Of a stretch of DNA of 64,000 bases, positions 36,518-48,976 are shown piece after piece (positions within the stretch are counted from its first letter, which is position 1; every line of letters begins with the position of its first letter). A program made the translations under genes and the position numbers. Below the pieces are notes generated by a model, which worked only from the letters and a program-made list of their open reading frames with translations, made no database searches and was not told the DNA's origin. The stretch comes from Typha latifolia (taxonomy: Eukaryota; Streptophyta; Magnoliopsida; Poales; Typhaceae). The DNA lies in NCBI GenBank assembly GCA_019914945.1, contig CM034106.1, positions 6,820,001-6,884,000 of the forward strand, in the 5' to 3' direction.

Positions 36518-38344
36518 TCAATCCAAAGCACAAATCCCTAAAGAAGTACGAAGATACTCAAATCTCTGTAAATCCAAAGGTTTTGTAAATAGATCACCCA
36601 ACTGTTTCTTCGTCTCAACATGTTCTAGTGCTATTATTTTGTCTTCAACTAACTCGCGTATAAAATGATGTCGGATATCAATATGTTTTGTACGCGAGTG
36701 TTGAATAGGATTTTTCGATATATTAATAGCACTCATGTTGTCACAATAAAGCACCATAGTATCTTGTTCAATGTCGTAATCTTTGACCATCTATTTCATC
36801 CATAGTAACTGAGAACAACAACTTCCCGCTGCAATGTACTCGGCCTCCGCAGTAGATAAAAATATCGAGTTTTGTTTCTTACTGTGCCTAGCAACTAGAT
36901 TGTTTCCAATATAAAAACATCCTCCTGAGGTACTTTTTCTATCATCACATGAACCTACCCAATCAGAATCCGTGTATCCAAATATGATAACTCCCAAGTT
37001 ATACGTAAACCAGATACCTCAGTAGATTGTGCCACTGACATATTTTATGATACGTTTCACAGCAAACAAATATGTCTCCTTAGGTTCAGACTGAAACCTA
37101 GCACACACACCGACACTAAATGCAATGTCTGGTCTACTAGCAGTTAAGTACAAAAGACTACCAATCATGCTCCTATACAGTGTCTGATCGACATTTTTTC
37201 CTGAAATATCCTTACCTAGTTTGGTAGTTGTACTCATAGGAGTTCTAGCATGTTTTGCATTTTCTAAACCGAATTTAGTCACAAGATCCTTAGCATACTT
37301 GGTTTGAGCGATAAATATCCCTCTTTCCAACTGAGTAATTTGAAGTCCCAAAAAGAACTTCAACTCACCCATCATGCTCATCTCAAAATGACTATGCATA
37401 ATATCTGCAAACTCCTTAGCTAATGATCGACTCATTGCCCCGAAGACAATGTCATCCACATAAATTTGTGCCACAACTAAACTCTTATTTGACCGTCTAA
37501 TGGACAATGTCTTGTCCACTTCCCCTCAAGTGAACCCCGCATCCACTAAAAAAGTGGTCAACTTCTCATACCAAGCTCTTGGAGCTTGTTTTAGCCCGTA
37601 GAGGGCCTTTTTCAGTTTAAACACATGAGAAGGAAATTTTTGATCTTCGAACCCTTTCGGTTGTTCTACATAAACATCTTCATTCATAGTACCATTCAAG
37701 AAAGCACTTTTCACATCCATTTGAAACAATTTAAATTTTAAGTGACAAGCAATAGCAAGCAGTATACGAATAGATTCTAATCTAGCAACAATAGCAAATG
37801 GCTCATCAAAATCTATACCCTCAACCTAAGTATATCCCTGTGCTACGAGTCTAGCTTTATTTCGAACTATATTGCCATGTTCATCACTTTTATTCTTGTA
37901 AATCCATTTTGTTCCAATGACGTTCACATTCTTAGGTCTAGGAACTAAATACCAAACATCATTCCTAGAAAATTGCTCTAATTCCTCATGCATAGCATTA
38001 ACCCAAGAATCGTCTAACAATGCTTCCTTCACATTTTTAGGTTCAAAAGAAGATGTATAACAAGTAAATGATACCTCACTTTGGATTTGTCGTCTTGTCT
38101 TAATTGGTTCATTTATGTCTCTGATCACTTGTGACAGTGGATGATCTGATTCCACTCTGGCAGATGGTTCCGGTACGTTGCAGTCATCTTTGTTCATTTC
38201 AACTTTGTCCTCGTCCTGATTCTCAATTTTCAGATCAAGCTCCTTTCCTATTTTTTCGTCATATGTATCTACAGAAACAGAAATAGGAGTAGCTTCAGTT
38301 AAATCAGTAGTGGATTCATCTATCATAACATTAGCAGATTCCAT
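36518..38344 (-). pseudogene. Sirevirus RT and RNase H, broken by stop codons only
   Basis: The pieces 38344-37826, 37729-37526, 37519-37019, 36997-36791 and 36790-36518 are all in one frame. RT motifs are [45 protein letters not shown] and the active site IYVDDIVFG (about 37440-37470). RNase H shows SDWVGSCDDRKSTSGG, STAEAEYIAAGSC, LYCDNMSAI and KHIDIRHHF. The stops that can be interpreted are TAG for a Gln at about 37830 (GYT-stop-VEG) and TGA at about 37515 (GFT-stop-GEV). Both could arise by C-to-T change. The stop near 36790 separates FRNASE H blocks in the same frame. Catalytic residues remain, so decay is recent. Confidence 0.88.
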
Positions 38345-39662
38345 AACCGTAGAAGTGTCAAGATTAAATACTCTGTAGGCTCTTGCTATTATTCGAATAC
38401 CCTAAGAAGATGCCTTCGTTACTTCTAGTGTCAAATTTAGTCAAATATTCTCGATCACGCAAGATATAGCATTTACTACCAAACACTCAAAAATATTTAA
38501 CACTAGGTTTCTTACTTTTCCAGATTTCATATGCAGTCATTTTTGTACCTGGTCTTAGATAAACACGATTTATCACATGTACCGCTGTATTGACCGCCTC
38601 TGCCCAAAACCTTTGAGGAACCTTTTTAGCGTGAAGCATAACCCTAGCCATTTCCTGCACAACTCGGTTCTTTCCTTCCACAATCCCATTCTGTTGTGGA
38701 GTTATAGGATCTAAAAATTCATGTTGAATGCTAAGAAAATCGCAAAATATGGAAAAACTTTTATTTTCAAAGTCTCTACCATGATCAGAACGAATCCTAA
38801 CTAGGGTAATAGATTTTTCATTCTGCAATTTTAAGCATAGTGATTTAAAAACTTCAAAGGTTTCAGACTTCTCACGTAGAAAGGCAACCTAGGTATATCT
38901 GGAGTAATCATCGATCATTAAGAATATATAGCGTTTACCTCTAAGACTTTCCGTTTTTGTTGGACCCATCAAGTCCATGTGAACTAATTGGAGCACACGG
39001 TCGGTGGTAGCTGCATTTACCTTCTTATGTGAAATCCTAGTTTTTTTTTCCAATTTGACACGAACCGCACACTCTTTTTGACATTTCTTTCATCTTAGGT
39101 ATTCCTCTTACCACTTCTTGTTTGGACAGAGTAAATAATTCCTTGTGATTCACATGTCCAAGACGTTGATGCCAAAGATCTGCATTGTCAAAAGAGGCAC
39201 TATTACATTTTAGTTTATGTGACGTTCCAATTATTAGATGTTCTAGATCCATAACATATAACATTACCACCATGATCTTGAATAGTACAATCATTTTTGG
39301 AGAATTTTACCTCATCATCTTCATCACAAAATTGACTAATACTCAAAAGATTTGCTTTTAAGCCCTTAACATAAAGAACATTTTCAAGAATAGGAACCCC
39401 CGAAGAACTTACCTTTCCTTTACCTATTACATTGGATGAATTACCATCTCCGAATGTCACAACTCCCCCCTTCATGTTTTTCAAGATTAGAAAATAACGA
39501 CTTGTCACCCGACATATATCTTGAACAGCCACTGTCTAAATACCATAAATCAGAATTTAAAGCTTTCAAAGCTGGCACAACGTAACATTTCAAATCACTT
39601 TTCTTGACCCATATGGCCTTTATTTTTATCCCATAAATAAAAGCAGTTATAGGTTTTTGCAA
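38345..39662 (-). pseudogene. Sirevirus protease and integrase, frameshifted
   Basis: Protease at about 39530-39560 reads WYLDSGCSRYMSG, with the Copia D-S-G active site. The linker follows (GKVSSSGVPILENVLYVKG), then the pre-integrase zinc-binding module (DLWHQRLGHVNHKEL ... CGSCQIGK, 39060-39190). The integrase core spans 38487-39000, with MIDDYSRYT, RSDHGRDF and NGIVEGKNRVVQEMARVML, so the catalytic acidic residues are visible. TAG interrupts the core directly after DDYSRYT, where a Trp codon would be expected. The frame changes at least three times across 38.4-39.6 kb, so the region cannot give one polyprotein. Confidence 0.85.
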
Positions 39663-39722
39663 AAATTTGCAATAAGGTCGAATATGCCCTAGAATGCCGC
39701 AATGATAGCATGTCGGAACAAA

Positions 39723-41433
39723 CTATTTTCTACTCACCTTTTGTTGAGGAGTGTGACTAAAGTTTACCTTTGGTGCCGTTGACAATTCACTAGTTTGTAG
39801 ATTCACCTTCAGTTTAGAAGTATTCATCCAGGATTGCTTTGTAAATGCGGTTGATGACTTCAGATATTCTTCCTTTTGTATGCCTGCAGAAACGAAGATA
39901 GTTTTATTATTATTTGAATTACTAGTGTATCCAACACCATACCTGTCTTTTCCAGAGATTTGAGCCTTTAGGATCTCGTCAAGTTTGTTCTTCCCTTTTA
40001 GAAATGTCATTTCCTTATTCAGTCGCTCTAGTTCAATTTCATCAGCCTTCATTTTATTTTTTACATTGTCAAGTTGTTCATAAAGGTCTTTGACACGTTC
40101 AAGTTCCAATTTGTACTTCTCCTCAAATTGAATTCTTTCAAGTTCGATTACCTTGAGTCGTTGATGTAGTCTAAGATTGTTTTTCTTGAGTTTAAACGAC
40201 TCCAGGTACAGGTCATTATATGCCTTTTGTATTTCAGATTCATCTTCTTCAGCTGGTAACATATCCTGGTCATCTGTACTATCAGTATCAACAACAGAAT
40301 CAATATTGAGTAAAGAAGAGGCAAAAGCAACAAAGTTTTCTTCGTCTTTTTCAGAATCATCATCAGATTCATCTGAGTCATCCCAAGTAACTTTCATAGA
40401 TTTATCCTTCTTCTTAAGGCAATTAGGGCATTCTTGAGCTATGTGTCCAAAACCAGAACATTTAAAACATCGAACTTTATTCTCAGAATTTTTATTTTTC
40501 TGTTTGACACCGTTGTTGCTCACACCTGTGTTTGAACTCGCAGTATTCTTCTTTTTCACAAAAGCTTTGCTTTTCTCAAGTTTTTCAGCATTCAACTTGT
40601 TTGGCTTCCGAAAGAATTTATTGAACTTTTTGACGAACATGGCCAACATCTCAACATCTAAATCACCTTCATCATCAGACTCCTCTATACTTTGTTCAAC
40701 TGTGGATAGGGCAATTCCTTTGGACTTCCTTGGTTTTGAAAGGATGGACTCAAATGTTTGTAGATTTCCCACCAATTGTTCAACTTTCATAGAATCGATG
40801 TCCTTACTTTTCTCAATAGGTGTAACTTTCGCTTGAAACCTCTCTGGAAGAGACCTAAGGATCTTACGGACAATTCTATTTTCAGGAATTTTTTCTCCTA
40901 TGTTGAAACTGGAGTTGACTATATCACTCAGCTTTGCATAAAACTCATCAAATGTCTCATTCTCCTCCATACGTAGAGTTTCAAAATTAGTAGTCAACCT
41001 CTGAAGTTTAAAAAGTTTTACAGCCATAGTTCCTTCATGAGTAGTTTGTAAGATCGTCCAATCTTCTTTTGCTATCTCACAAGTTGAGATTCTTCTAAAT
41101 TCTTCTGAGGAAACACATTATATTTATTGCCTTGCTATTCCATCGAACTTTTTCATAGTCTGACCTATCCCATGACTCTATCGGTTTATCAGCAAGTTTA
41201 TCATCCACCATGTATATTGGTGGACTCCAACCGTTCACAACGGCAAACCATACTTGTTCATCTATAGACTTCAAGTAAGCTCTCATCCTAGATTTCCAAT
41301 ATCCATAATTTGATCCATCTAGGATAGGAGGTCTAATAGATGATGATCCATCTCTATGAAAATCCATGCCTATCTGATCTCTCTCAAAGGTGAGAGAACC
41401 TACTCTGATACGAATTGAAAAAACCCTAGACAC
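39723..41433 (-). pseudogene. Sirevirus Gag with zinc knuckle and coiled-coil tail
   Basis: The long frame 39723-41027 (434 aa) starts inside the capsid region (LQRLTTNFETLRMEENETFDEFYAKL). It continues through a basic linker to the zinc knuckle CFKCSGFGHIAQEC (CX2CX4HX4C, about 40440-40485). An acidic stretch (DDSDESDDDSEKDEEN) and then a long heptad-rich region rich in E, K and L (about 39960-40230) follow. A C-terminal coiled coil is typical of Sirevirus Gag and is known there to mediate protein contacts. The N-terminal piece at 41095-41433 (PPILDGSNYGYWKSRMRAYL) is in another frame, so one shift separates it from the rest. It is otherwise well preserved. Confidence 0.85.
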
Positions 41434-42428
41434 AAGTATGTATCTAAATACTAGGCAATGATATCACTCGTTCGCTTAAGTAAAAGTCCGTAGAAATATT
41501 AAGAACGAAAGTAGAGATAAACGCCAAGATTTTAATGTGGAAAAACCCAAACGGGAAAAAACCACGGATCCAAACTCGGATCAAAACCAATCACTAGAAT
41601 AGTAGCAGTTACAAGACTGACTCACAAAACAACCCATCGATCCAAACGACTTTGTTCCTCTCAGTCTTGCTCGCTAGAACCCACGATTCACTGCTTCTCA
41701 TGATTGAAGTCCAACCTCAGTAACCCTCAAGATTGATCTTTTGTCTAGATAGTCCTTAAGACGAAAGATTAAGTTTTATAGATGAGTGGAACCTTGATAG
41801 TTGAAGAACCGATGTAGCCTTAAGAAGTCTCCTTCGATAATGCTTCTTCAACCACCCTCAAGATAGGGCATCACAATCCTTATATATGATCTCCAAGATA
41901 GAGCCAAATTCAAGTCTTATCCGTACTCACGAAAGTCCAATTTTATCAAACTTCGTTGGTGCGTTCGAACGCGACCCGGGTGCGTTTGAACGGCATGACT
42001 TGAACTCAGGTGCGTTCGAACGGGCCCGAGTGCGTTCGAACGCGACAACTTGAATTCTTCAGGTTGCGTTCGAACTCGTTTGTGAACGCAGCTCTCGGTT
42101 TGTGTGAACGCAGTACCCGCGTTTGAACGCGTTTGTGAACGCGGCTCTCTGTCTGTGTGAACGTAGTACCCATGTGAACGCGGCTCTCTGTCTGTGTGAA
42201 CGCAGTGCCCGCGTTCGAACGCGTTTGTGAACGCGGCTCTCTGTTTGTGTGAAGGCAGATTCCGCGTTCGAACACGTTTGTGAACGCGGTGTGAACTCGA
42301 CGACTTTTCTCCAATAATCTTGCAATTCTTCAAACCAGAGATATTTTAGACTTGTGTAAAGCTCATATACATGAAAAAATATACTTAGAATATTTTGTAC
42401 ACAATTGCCAACAAATAAAAACACAACA
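41416..42428 (-). repeat. 5' LTR of the Sirevirus
   Basis: 1013 bases, starting TGTTGTGTTTTTATTTG on the minus strand. The palindrome array (about 41960-42300) has a shorter middle unit than the 3' LTR. A TATA box (ATATATAAGG, minus) lies at about 41878-41890. Confidence 0.88.
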
Positions 42429-42466
42429 TAATACACGTTAGCTATGTGCATCGCCTATCTTTATAT

Positions 42467-43060
42467 GATGTGATTCGATACAAGCTACGAACCTTTTTCT
42501 TATTTTGGTTTCTTAGTTTTCTTCAAGAATAAGAATTCTGGCTGTAATATTTGAATGCGGGGAGGTCACATTCCAATTCCATGTCCGAAAGCCTGCATAC
42601 ATTCGCATATACAGAGAATGTGAATTATCAGTTCGAACACGTGAAGGTCGCGTTCGAACTTCCCGGTCAAACGCCTGCAAATGTTCACACATATAGAGAA
42701 TGCAAATTGCGCGGTCAAAGCTCGACCTCGTTCGAACGCACTCGGTGAGAATGCGTTGTTTCTGGGTTTATCATTTGTTAGTTTTCTTGTTAGGTTAGCA
42801 TTTTAATATGTGGAAGGCAAACTTATTAGGATTATGAATGAATATGGTGTTATCCTTTTTTCTTCCTCTCTTCTAAATCTTCTCCTTCCTCGCTCAAATC
42901 CTAGCCGTGTGCCACCTCAATGCCGGTTACTCGTAGCTCGACTGTCAGGTCCTCTCTCCTCCTTGGGATCTCAACCACCTTCTTCCTCCTCTTCCTTCAC
43001 CCAACAGCCCAATAACACCTCTAATACGATTCAGCTTAGTTATGACTTTTGCTTAGTTTT
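42467..43060 (+). repeat. First of two tandem Gypsy-type LTRs (partial)
   Basis: Its upstream part (TTTTCTTATTTTGG ... AAGAATTCTGGCTGTAATATTTGAATGCG) aligns with about 43065-43135. It has a GTTCGAAC array at 42590-42745, a TATA-like TTTTAATATGTGGAAGGCAA at about 42802 and a CT-rich leader. The left end is uncertain. A 169-codon frame (42810-43319) crosses the boundary and has no motif. Confidence 0.55.
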
Positions 43061-44133
43061 TTATTTTAGAAATAGCTTTTATTTTGGGAAGAATAGGATT
43101 TTTGGAGGATTTCTAACAGTCGCATTCAAACGCGACTTCCTAAGTTCGAACGCGACTATCGAACGCCTACATACGTTCGCAAAAATAGAGAACGTGCTTA
43201 GTATGTTTAAACACGTTCGACCACATTCGAACACGCCGTTCGAACACTGCACACAGTTGCAACGACAGCTGCGTTTGAACGCAATCGATGAACTGCATTA
43301 TTTTAGGGATATCTTTTAATTATCTTAGTATCTTTTAATTATTTTGTTGATACGTTAGCCTCTAAATATGTGAAAGGCAACGCAATTGAGGATTATTGAT
43401 GAAATATTGAAGTTTTCCTTCTCAACTCTCTCTCTCTCTTCCAACGGCATCCAATCTTGGACGTCATCCTCTTCCTCCCTCCATTTGACTGTGCCCCCTA
43501 ATCTCTCAAGGATCGGTCCACTCTCTCCCCCTTCGTCTAGCTTTATGCTCTACCCTGCCACCATAGCCACCAACCTCCACAAAACCTAACCATTATTTTC
43601 CCTATTCCATTACTCACGTTACCTACGCCACCATCTGACCCACGATCAGTATTTTTCTCATAACTTTTGATCTACAAGCCCGATCGACATGATCTCAGTT
43701 GCGTTGGAATCCTTACTTCAAGAAAAACAATCTATCCAAGTTACAGATCTATCAAATGATTAGATCTCTTATACATTTCCTCGAAAGTTACACCTAAGGC
43801 GAATTTGGGCTGATCTTTAGATTGTTGCACTCTTATTATCCCTAAATCTATCAACCTCGTGCAACTATTCCATCATCCCCATCACCACCATAATCACCAT
43901 TACCCATCATCTCCACCTCCTGCATAACTTTGCCTATTTTCGCCCTTGTTGCTGTCAGAATCTATGGAGGTCATGAATATTAAAAATGTATTCAGGAGGA
44001 TATGGAGCTAACCCAACTAGTTTCGTAATTTTTTTAACTATGCGAGAATATTTGACGATTATTTTTCTTTGATTGCACGGGCTGCTTCCCTACATCTGAG
44101 CTTGATCGATAGCCAAGGCTGGTTCATAAAAAG
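43061..44133 (+). repeat. Second tandem Gypsy-type LTR, next to a primer-binding site
   Basis: It has the palindrome array at 43120-43280 and a TATA-like CTCTAAATATGTGAAAGGCAA at about 43363. Distal sequence (TTTCGTAATTTTTTTAACTA, TTTGATTGCACGGG) resembles Gypsy A LTRs. It ends at GGTTCATAAAAAG, before TGGTATCAGAGCC at 44134. Confidence 0.6.
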
Positions 44134-44710
44134 TGGTATCAGAGCCACCGTTCCTCAGACATCATGCCAATAACCAGATCCATAGCATTGAAACCTAATG
44201 AAGGCACCTCTATCGAAGGAGAGGCCACGGATATGGTTAGATCAGAGAGGAACCCAAACCCACCGGTCAGGACTTCTCCAATGACTTCTTCCATCAACTT
44301 AGATCTAATGAAGATGTTCGCGGATATGATAGAGACAGAGTGAGCCATGCAAGCGTCGGTGGAAGTGATGACTCAGGTGCTCTAGGGTACACCAAGGAGC
44401 ATAGTGGCAGGGGTGTAAACGAGCCGAGCTTGAGTGAGCTAGGCCTAGCTCAGCTTAGCTCGAGAGGTGGAAAAACTCAGCTTGAGCTCGATTTGAGCTG
44501 AAAAAGCTCAACTCAACTCTAGCTCGACGGCTCGTGAGCTTAATGGGCCTACATGGGCTAGCGGCTCGATCCAAAATCTAAGTGTTATAATAGGCTAATA
44601 CGGAAAAAAATAAATAATAAATAGTATAGGAGAGGATTTGAACCCAGGCTAGTTAGGTCAATAAGAGTTGCTTTAACCAATTATGTTATATGTCATTTAT
44701 AATTCTATTT

Positions 44711-44757
<47 letters not shown>

Positions 44758-45157
44758 CATCTCACATGCTATATATTAAGCCTATTCGAGGCGAGCTCGA
44801 GCGAGCTGACTCAAGCTCGGTTCGCCTCGCCTCAATTAACCTTTAGAGCTCAAAAATCTAGCTTGGCTCGACTAGTTTAGAGCTCGAGTTCTTAATGAGT
44901 CGAGCTCACGACCCTCGTGAGCTGGCGAGCTTTTTTGACTGCCCTACACGGCAGCAACCGAGCCTCTCGCTCGCACCCAGATTGCACCATCGATGGAACT
45001 ACCTCTTCGTCAAAGGACACCGCCTCCACCATTCCATGCTAGACCAAAGAAAGACCATGAGGACTTCATGGGTGGCCATGCTAGTAGGGACCTTGCTTCC
45101 TTTGCTGCTAGAAAGATGTAACATACTGGCACCGGCTTTTCACCACAACCGAGCACC
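44134..45157 (+). pseudogene. Gypsy gag 5' fragment, interrupted by a MITE
   Basis: The primer-binding site TGGTATCAGAGCC (44134) is followed by an ATG at 44164 (MPITRSIALKPNEGTSIE). The frame reads to SSINSDLMKMFADM, with stops near 44341 and 44382. After the insertion at 44411-44946 it resumes with EPLARTQIAPSMELPLRQR and DHEDFMGGHA. The same protein is encoded on the minus strand by Gypsy C (PNEGTFVEREA, ELPARTQIAPPIEPPLRQR), so they are one family. The fragment ends abruptly at 45157 where copy B begins. Confidence 0.75.
44411..44946. mobile_element. Short non-autonomous DNA element (hAT-like MITE) with GAGCTCGAGC repeats
   Basis: It starts GGGTGTAAACGAGCCGAGC after GTGGCAG and ends GACTGCCCTA before CACGGCAG. 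The 8-mers match in 5 of 8 positions. The Gypsy C gag gives the uninterrupted sequence, confirming an insertion here. It is rich in GAGCTCGAGC-type words in both orientations and contains an AT microsatellite (44714-44752). Ends are only weakly inverted (GTGTA both ways), so the superfamily is tentative. Confidence 0.5.
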
Positions 45158-45677
45158 GTAGCTCTATTGACAAGTCATGCAAAATTGATTAGATTTTTGT
45201 GTGGAAGTTGTTTGTGCTTTGACTCATGCTAATTCTTGTATGTAGTTTCTATGGAGAGAAGATTTGTTATGAGGTCAAAGAATGTGCTTTTTTCATGTTA
45301 AGTTATGACATGAGATCAACATTTTTAGCATATTATGGAGAGTCGATGATTAGTTGAGAGTAGGTCTTAAGAAGTTGGGAATTTTCTTTTCAAGGAGACA
45401 AGGAGCATAACTTAAAAACCATGAGAATGGTTGAACTCGAATGAAGGATAGATGATTGTTGTGATCTTTTAGTATATTAAACAGTCAAGGAGCCTAAAGT
45501 TTGAGATGGAGGTTTTGTACAAGAAGGAATTCATGCATTGTAAAAACTAAGGAAAGATCATTGGTTACAAGCAGGGCTTCAAGTTTAGGAATCCTGCTAT
45601 TCATAGTATTGAGATTTTAGTGGATGCACTTTACTAGTTAAAAGTATCCAGTGGTTTAGGTTCTAGAATTTAGAAAT
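45158..45677. repeat. Duplicated segment, copy B, left part
   Basis: It matches copy A from 7061 to about 7605. It ends in TTTAGAAAT, the GAAAT being the target repeat of the solo LTR. Confidence 0.85.
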
Positions 45678-48600
45678 TGTAACGCCCCTGCCCGGAACGG
45701 GCACATGCACGCCCACGCGCCCACAAGGCACGCGTAACACACGCGACAGGTCGGGCGGGGCCCGTCACACACAGATACACTCCTATGCCCATATAATCAT
45801 GACATCATCAAATAAAACTTGCTAACATATCTATACTCACATAATCTTTCTCCAAATAAATTATACTATTAACTAAATAAACATGTTAACATATAAATAT
45901 CTAAGTCCACAATAATATATACAAGACCACTACATAATCTGGTAGGGCCCACACAACTCACAACAAATCATCAAGATACAACTAAAATTACTAATACATG
46001 AGTACACTATAATCCGATCTATATAATATAAATCATCGTATAAATAATGGAGTACAAATATCAAATAATGGAGTACAACTTAAATATCTAGATAAATTAT
46101 CTTCTATATTATCTCATATCTATAACTCACCTCATATTTGCTCTAAAATATCTCCTAAGGATATCTCAAGTTGCTAATACCATAATATCTTGGGAGAGGG
46201 AGCATTAGAAAAGAAATAAAGAGAGTCGTGAGCAAAAGGTTCAGTGAATAGACCTTACCTTAAATCAATGATGTCAAACAGAGAGTAAATCATGTACTGG
46301 ATAATATGAATTAGAAAGAGCATCATGTCATGAATGAGTATATAAATGTGTCCTCAATAATACATAAATGAAAGATAGATATCATGTCATAACTAATAAA
46401 AGTATATAATTCTCAATATTGAATAAACAAATCTCCATGTCATACTATCATCATAACTCTCTCAATATAACACATATGATGCATGCCGACCATGACCATG
46501 TTATGATACTAAATGCACTCACATATGATGCATAATAACCACTTAAAAATCAGGTATATCAGATGATAATAAAATTATATGCATTTCTCAACATTACCAT
46601 CATCACTGACATCTTAGTATAATATCATCATACTAGACCATTGTGCATAGTCAATACTTGATACCCGATCTCAACATTCTGCCCGTAGGCTCAAGGCATA
46701 CACTGCCATACGCTAAGGGTATCTTAGTCATAATCATACCCTACCATATGCTAAGGGTATTTTAATCATAATCATACTCTACCAAATGCTAAGGGTATAT
46801 TAAAATCCATCCAGATCGAGTACCCCACCAATTAATAGAAATTACATGAGGATAACTCACCATATGCATGCCTTAGCGAATAGCAGGTGTCCGATTGTTT
46901 GTGCGCATAGACTCAACTGACTTTGGACATGGGCCATGAGATATCGCATATCAGCGACCTAATCATCACTCAAATCACCCTTAACCATGGCACCTACTCA
47001 GGTACCCTCATACTTTTTCTATCAACTTTCCTATCAATGAGATTTATGCATTTTCTTTCATGTGATAGATCACATGCATATATCCAGTACTATAACAAGT
47101 CATACATATTAGGAATTTAGATGGTAAGGAAGTCAAGAGGAAAATAATGCAATACAGTCTCCAACTATATATCTAACACATACATATCTCTACTAGTCTA
47201 TCACATACATACTCATACTAGAGATCATCTCAACATAAAGTCATAACAGTATAATTATCTCCAATCATCTCTATATATCATCAGCATACTCATATCCTAG
47301 ATGAGTCTAATCAAATGTATGATAAAATATACTCGACTAAAATCATCTCTAAATAAGGTCATATAATCATGCTGAAGGCCAAAACATACATATACATAAT
47401 TATATAATAGATCATAATTTGATAAAAGCGTATAGGGGATAAGACTACTCACTGTCCGATCATGAGACATGAACCACGTATCTCTCACATCCGTCAACCG
47501 AGAGTCAACTCATTGCTAGCAAGATCCACGAAGTTTCAAATAAGGAGTTTAGAGTCTGAAAATGTTTAAGTAGTATGAAGTTAGTCATTTATCCCATTTA
47601 GAATTTATTAGTGTAAAATATAATAATTTATTAGATTTTGTTAAATAATTGGGTTTGTATTATATATATATACTTATGACAATCTTATTCTAATTATATA
47701 TTATGCATATAATAATTAATCTCTTTTGATATAAAACCAAAAAAGAATCAGATATACAATAATATAATTAAAATGCATGTACATAAAATAACTAAGTATA
47801 ATTTAATTATTTGGCAATTACTACTTTTACTTAATTAGTTACCAATTATACATATAATAATCATTATCCATTAATATAAAAATAATTATCCGAGCTCAAC
47901 ATTTTATTGTATAGAAGATAATATATAATAATAATAAGGTGCTAGAAATACATTATATATTTATATATATATTAAATATATGCATGTATAAATATACATA
48001 AACATTATTAGAAACTTATATAATTTAATTATTTTTAATAGAACTAAATATATAAAATATAAGATTATTATCAATATGATTACATGTATTAATCTAATAA
48101 ACAATGGCTAAACTATAAATAAATTCATATGCAAGTATTTATAATTATAATTAATAAATTATTATACTAAAAATACTTAGCTAATACTTATACTAGTGAG
48201 TGTAAATTATCAAAATAATCTACCATCTAAATAAACTAATTTACCTATATTTAAAAAAATAAAATATATAATTAATGTTAAAAAAAAATTAAAAGGTTGC
48301 AACTCCTTGCTACAGTGTTGGGCCGAGTCCAGCACTATTGCAAAAAGGGGGAAGAGCTGAGGAAGAAGAAGAAGAAGAAAGAGGAAGAAGAAGAAGAAAG
48401 AGGAAGAAGAAAGAAAGAAAAGAAGAAGAAGAAGAAGAAGAAGAAGAAGAAGAAGAAGAAGAAGAAGAAGAAGAAGAAGAAGAGAAGAGAAGAGAAGAAG
48501 GAGAAGGGAGGATGCAGACCCGGGCCGGCAGGGAGGGCATCGGCTGCTGATGGCCAGCTAGCGGCCGGCAGCTCGGCTCCAGCTCGCCCGAGCACAAGCA

Positions 48601-48976
48601 AGAAAGAGAGCGGGAGAGAGAGAGAGAGAGAAAGAAAGAGAAGAGAGGAGAGAATAGAGAGGAGGCTCACCCTTGGCCACGACAATGGTGACGGGGGGCG
48701 GTAGGCCGACGTTGGCAAGAGTGGGGGGAAAGAGAGAAGGAGAGAGAAAGAGTGAGACTAAAAAGGAGAGAAAGAGGGAGAAAGAGAGAGAGGGGGGGAC
48801 AGTGGGGACGTCGGCACTACGATTGCGGCCCCAGCGGGCCCATCGGAGCTAAATGGCTCGGCCTGATTGGCCACACCACGCACCCCTAGCGCGCGCCACC
48901 CTAACATGGCACGATATGGCCGGCAAGTCGTGCCATGCAAAAATATTTCTTCTTTTTTAAGGGATAAGTTGTTACA
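45678..48976. mobile_element. Solo LTR, 3299 bases, with target duplication and empty-site evidence
   Basis: It runs from TGTAACGCCCC to GATAAGTTGTTACA, with GAAAT on both sides (45673-45677, 48977-48981). Copy A shows the uninterrupted site (TTTAGAAAAATGACTC near 7600). It has no primer-binding site, purine tract or coding sequence, so it is an isolated LTR. Length and TGTAACGCCCC start suggest a Gypsy element of the long-LTR type (Tekay/Del-like), by inference only. It contains a GAA/GAG microsatellite (48358-48500) and a GC-rich block (48510-48900). Confidence 0.85.
48358..48500. repeat. GAA/GAG microsatellite in the solo LTR
   Basis: A purine tract of GAA repeats with GAGGAA interruptions. 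It opens long frames of Glu/Lys or Ser/Phe on both strands that are not genes. Confidence 0.9.

Larger units (their letters stand above)
32940..42428 (-). mobile_element. Sirevirus-type Ty1/Copia retrotransposon with an extra 3' ORF
   Basis: LTRs of about 1.0 kb lie at 41416-42428 (5') and 32940-33966 (3'), with TG...CA ends. The minus-strand primer-binding region beside the 5' LTR reads CGTATCAGAGTAGG. The tract before the 3' LTR is AAAGAGGGAGAT, the form typical of Sireviruses. The order is gag, protease, integrase, RT, RNase H (Copia order), then a separate ORF before the 3' LTR. The long Gag with a coiled-coil tail also fits the Sirevirus group. Flanking pentamers (TAAGG and TAATA) match only in part, so a target duplication is not confirmed. 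Over the first 160 bases the two LTRs differ by seven changes, all transitions, so it is one of the younger insertions here. Confidence 0.88.

Noticed and set aside
40177..40976. Plus-strand frames of 66-131 codons
   Set aside because: Antisense shadows of the Sirevirus gag frame.
32935..42433. Target duplication for the Sirevirus (TAAGG versus TAATA)
   Set aside because: Only three of five bases agree; left unconfirmed.
42810..43319. 169-codon plus-strand frame
   Set aside because: It crosses the border of two tandem LTRs and has no motif; the C-terminal part is the palindrome array.
48297..48718. Frames of 70-135 codons with poly-Glu/Lys or poly-Ser/Phe
   Set aside because: Produced by the GAA/GAG microsatellite in the solo LTR.
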